Shown here: positions 5,950 through 6,193 of the stretch, in pieces
How positions within the stretch are numbered: the stretch's first letter is position 1
How the letters are laid out: the number at the start of each line of letters is the position of its first letter
DNA from: Verrucomicrobiota bacterium
GTDB taxonomy: Bacteria > Verrucomicrobiota > Verrucomicrobiia > Chthoniobacterales > UBA10450
Length of the DNA stretch: 6,193 bases
Assembly: GCA_003219225.1 (NCBI GenBank)
Contig: QHPZ01000137.1
Coordinates: 1 to 6,193 of the forward strand
Direction: 5' to 3'
Program-made: the position numbers and the translations under genes
Notes under the pieces: model-generated
Told to the model about the DNA's origin: nothing
Database searches by the model: none
What the model saw: only the letters and a program-made list of their open reading frames with translations

Positions 5950-6008
5950 GTGGCGCAAGTTTCTAACTTGCGATCTACAATAAAGGGCAAGTTGAAAACT
6001 TGCCCCAC
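5950..6008. repeat. Double-hairpin palindromic element between khpA-like gene and trmD
   Basis: Two short hairpins share the core CAAGTT/AACTTG: CGCAAGTT (5954-5961) with AACTTGCG (5965-5972), loop TCT, and GGGCAAGTT (5985-5993) with AACTTGCCC (5997-6005), loop GAA. The outer ends GTGG...CCAC also pair, so the whole 59 bp is a nearly complete inverted repeat around an AT-rich centre. It exactly fills the khpA-trmD gap, ending 1 nt from the trmD start codon and 3 nt from the upstream stop. I recall similar CAAGTT-type palindromes as dispersed intergenic repeats in Verrucomicrobia and Planctomycetes. It may affect trmD translation, since it occupies the ribosome-binding region. Confidence 0.8.
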
Positions 6009-6011
6009 AAA

Positions 6012-6193
6012 TCACTCCACGATCTCGAGCGTGGCGCGTTGGCCGTGACGCGAAGCCGAGCTGTTCAGCAACGCGCGGATCGCGTGAATGGTTTGGCCGT
6101 TGCGGCGAATCACCCGGCCGATATCGCTCTGGCGCAATTGCACTTTGAAGAGCGTGGTCTTGCCGCTCGGGATTTCCGTCAACAGCATGTCAA
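6012..6193 (-). CDS. khpA: KH-domain RNA-binding protein (KhpA/YlqC family), 5' end outside window
   Basis: Reading the minus strand from the window edge gives 59 residues ending E-I-V-E and TGA at 6012-6014. The pattern (F-K-V-Q-L, then S-D-I-G-R-V-I-R-R-N-G-Q-T-I-H-A-I-R-A-L-L, then G-Q-R-A-T-L-E-I-V-E) is the single KH domain of KhpA/YlqC. These are ~75-80 residue proteins that bind RNA, often with KhpB, and are encoded between rpsP and rimM/trmD. About 15-20 N-terminal residues lie outside the window. The GXXG loop that contacts RNA reads R-R-N-G here instead of the usual G-K-x-G: visible residue 29 is Arg (codon at 6105-6107). The fold is probably kept but RNA contact may differ. trmD follows after 63 nt in the same direction, supporting the assignment. 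No rimM lies between them. Confidence 0.85.
   Translation of the reverse strand, partial: DMLLTEIPSGKTTLFKVQLRQSDIGRVIRRNGQTIHAIRALLNSSASRHGQRATLEIVE

Noticed and set aside
5949..6008. Upstream trmD start giving a 20-residue N-terminal extension
   Set aside because: The extension is encoded entirely by the palindromic element and is absent from the family; M-K-I-D-I-L at 5948 is the canonical start.

Overview
The window (6193 bp, moderately GC-rich by eye) looks like chromosomal DNA from a Gram-negative, non-model bacterium. An outer-membrane barrel protein with a Sec signal, a Tat-exported ferritin-like protein, and dispersed palindromes of the CAAGTT...AACTTG and TCATCCCGAGCG...AGGGACCTCGC types are together most consistent with a soil verrucomicrobium (Chthoniobacter/Udaeobacter-like). 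Acidobacteria are a reasonable alternative. This assignment is inference from style; the window holds no rRNA or other decisive marker.

Layout. Positions 21-1238 (+) encode an outer-membrane porin-like barrel. It is followed after 17 nt by an OmpR/PhoB-type response regulator (1256-1921, +), with no sensor kinase in view. A small hairpin (1966-1987) separates these from a Tat-signal ferritin-like protein (2024-3133, +). A perfect 12-bp hairpin (3176-3206) lies between that gene and a convergent small zinc-ribbon DUF1272 protein (3248-3433, -). Divergently, only 39 bp away, starts a SRPBCC/polyketide-cyclase-like gene (3473, +). Its frame closes early at 3817, but its C-terminal helix is still readable in another frame to 3887, where it forms an ATGA overlap with a FabF-type ketosynthase (3884-5128, +). 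The SRPBCC gene therefore appears recently broken by an internal deletion or frameshift, while the ketosynthase is intact with its Cys-His-His-Lys set.

The right end is the minus-strand trmD neighbourhood: a partial khpA-like KH-domain gene (6012 to beyond 6193) followed by trmD (5259-5948). rimM, which usually sits between them, is absent, and a 59-bp double-hairpin element fills the gap. Convergent fabF and trmD are separated by a ~117-bp imperfect palindrome. trmD itself carries four tandem copies of a heptamer (GGGATTT, plus strand) that encode a Pro/Asn/Lys-rich linker. Three different repeat classes thus lie in and around one conserved gene.

I see no complete novel defence, mobile or RNA system. 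The points most worth checking are the broken SRPBCC-ketosynthase pair, the heptamer tract inside trmD, the palindromic elements, and the non-canonical GXXG loop of the KH protein.
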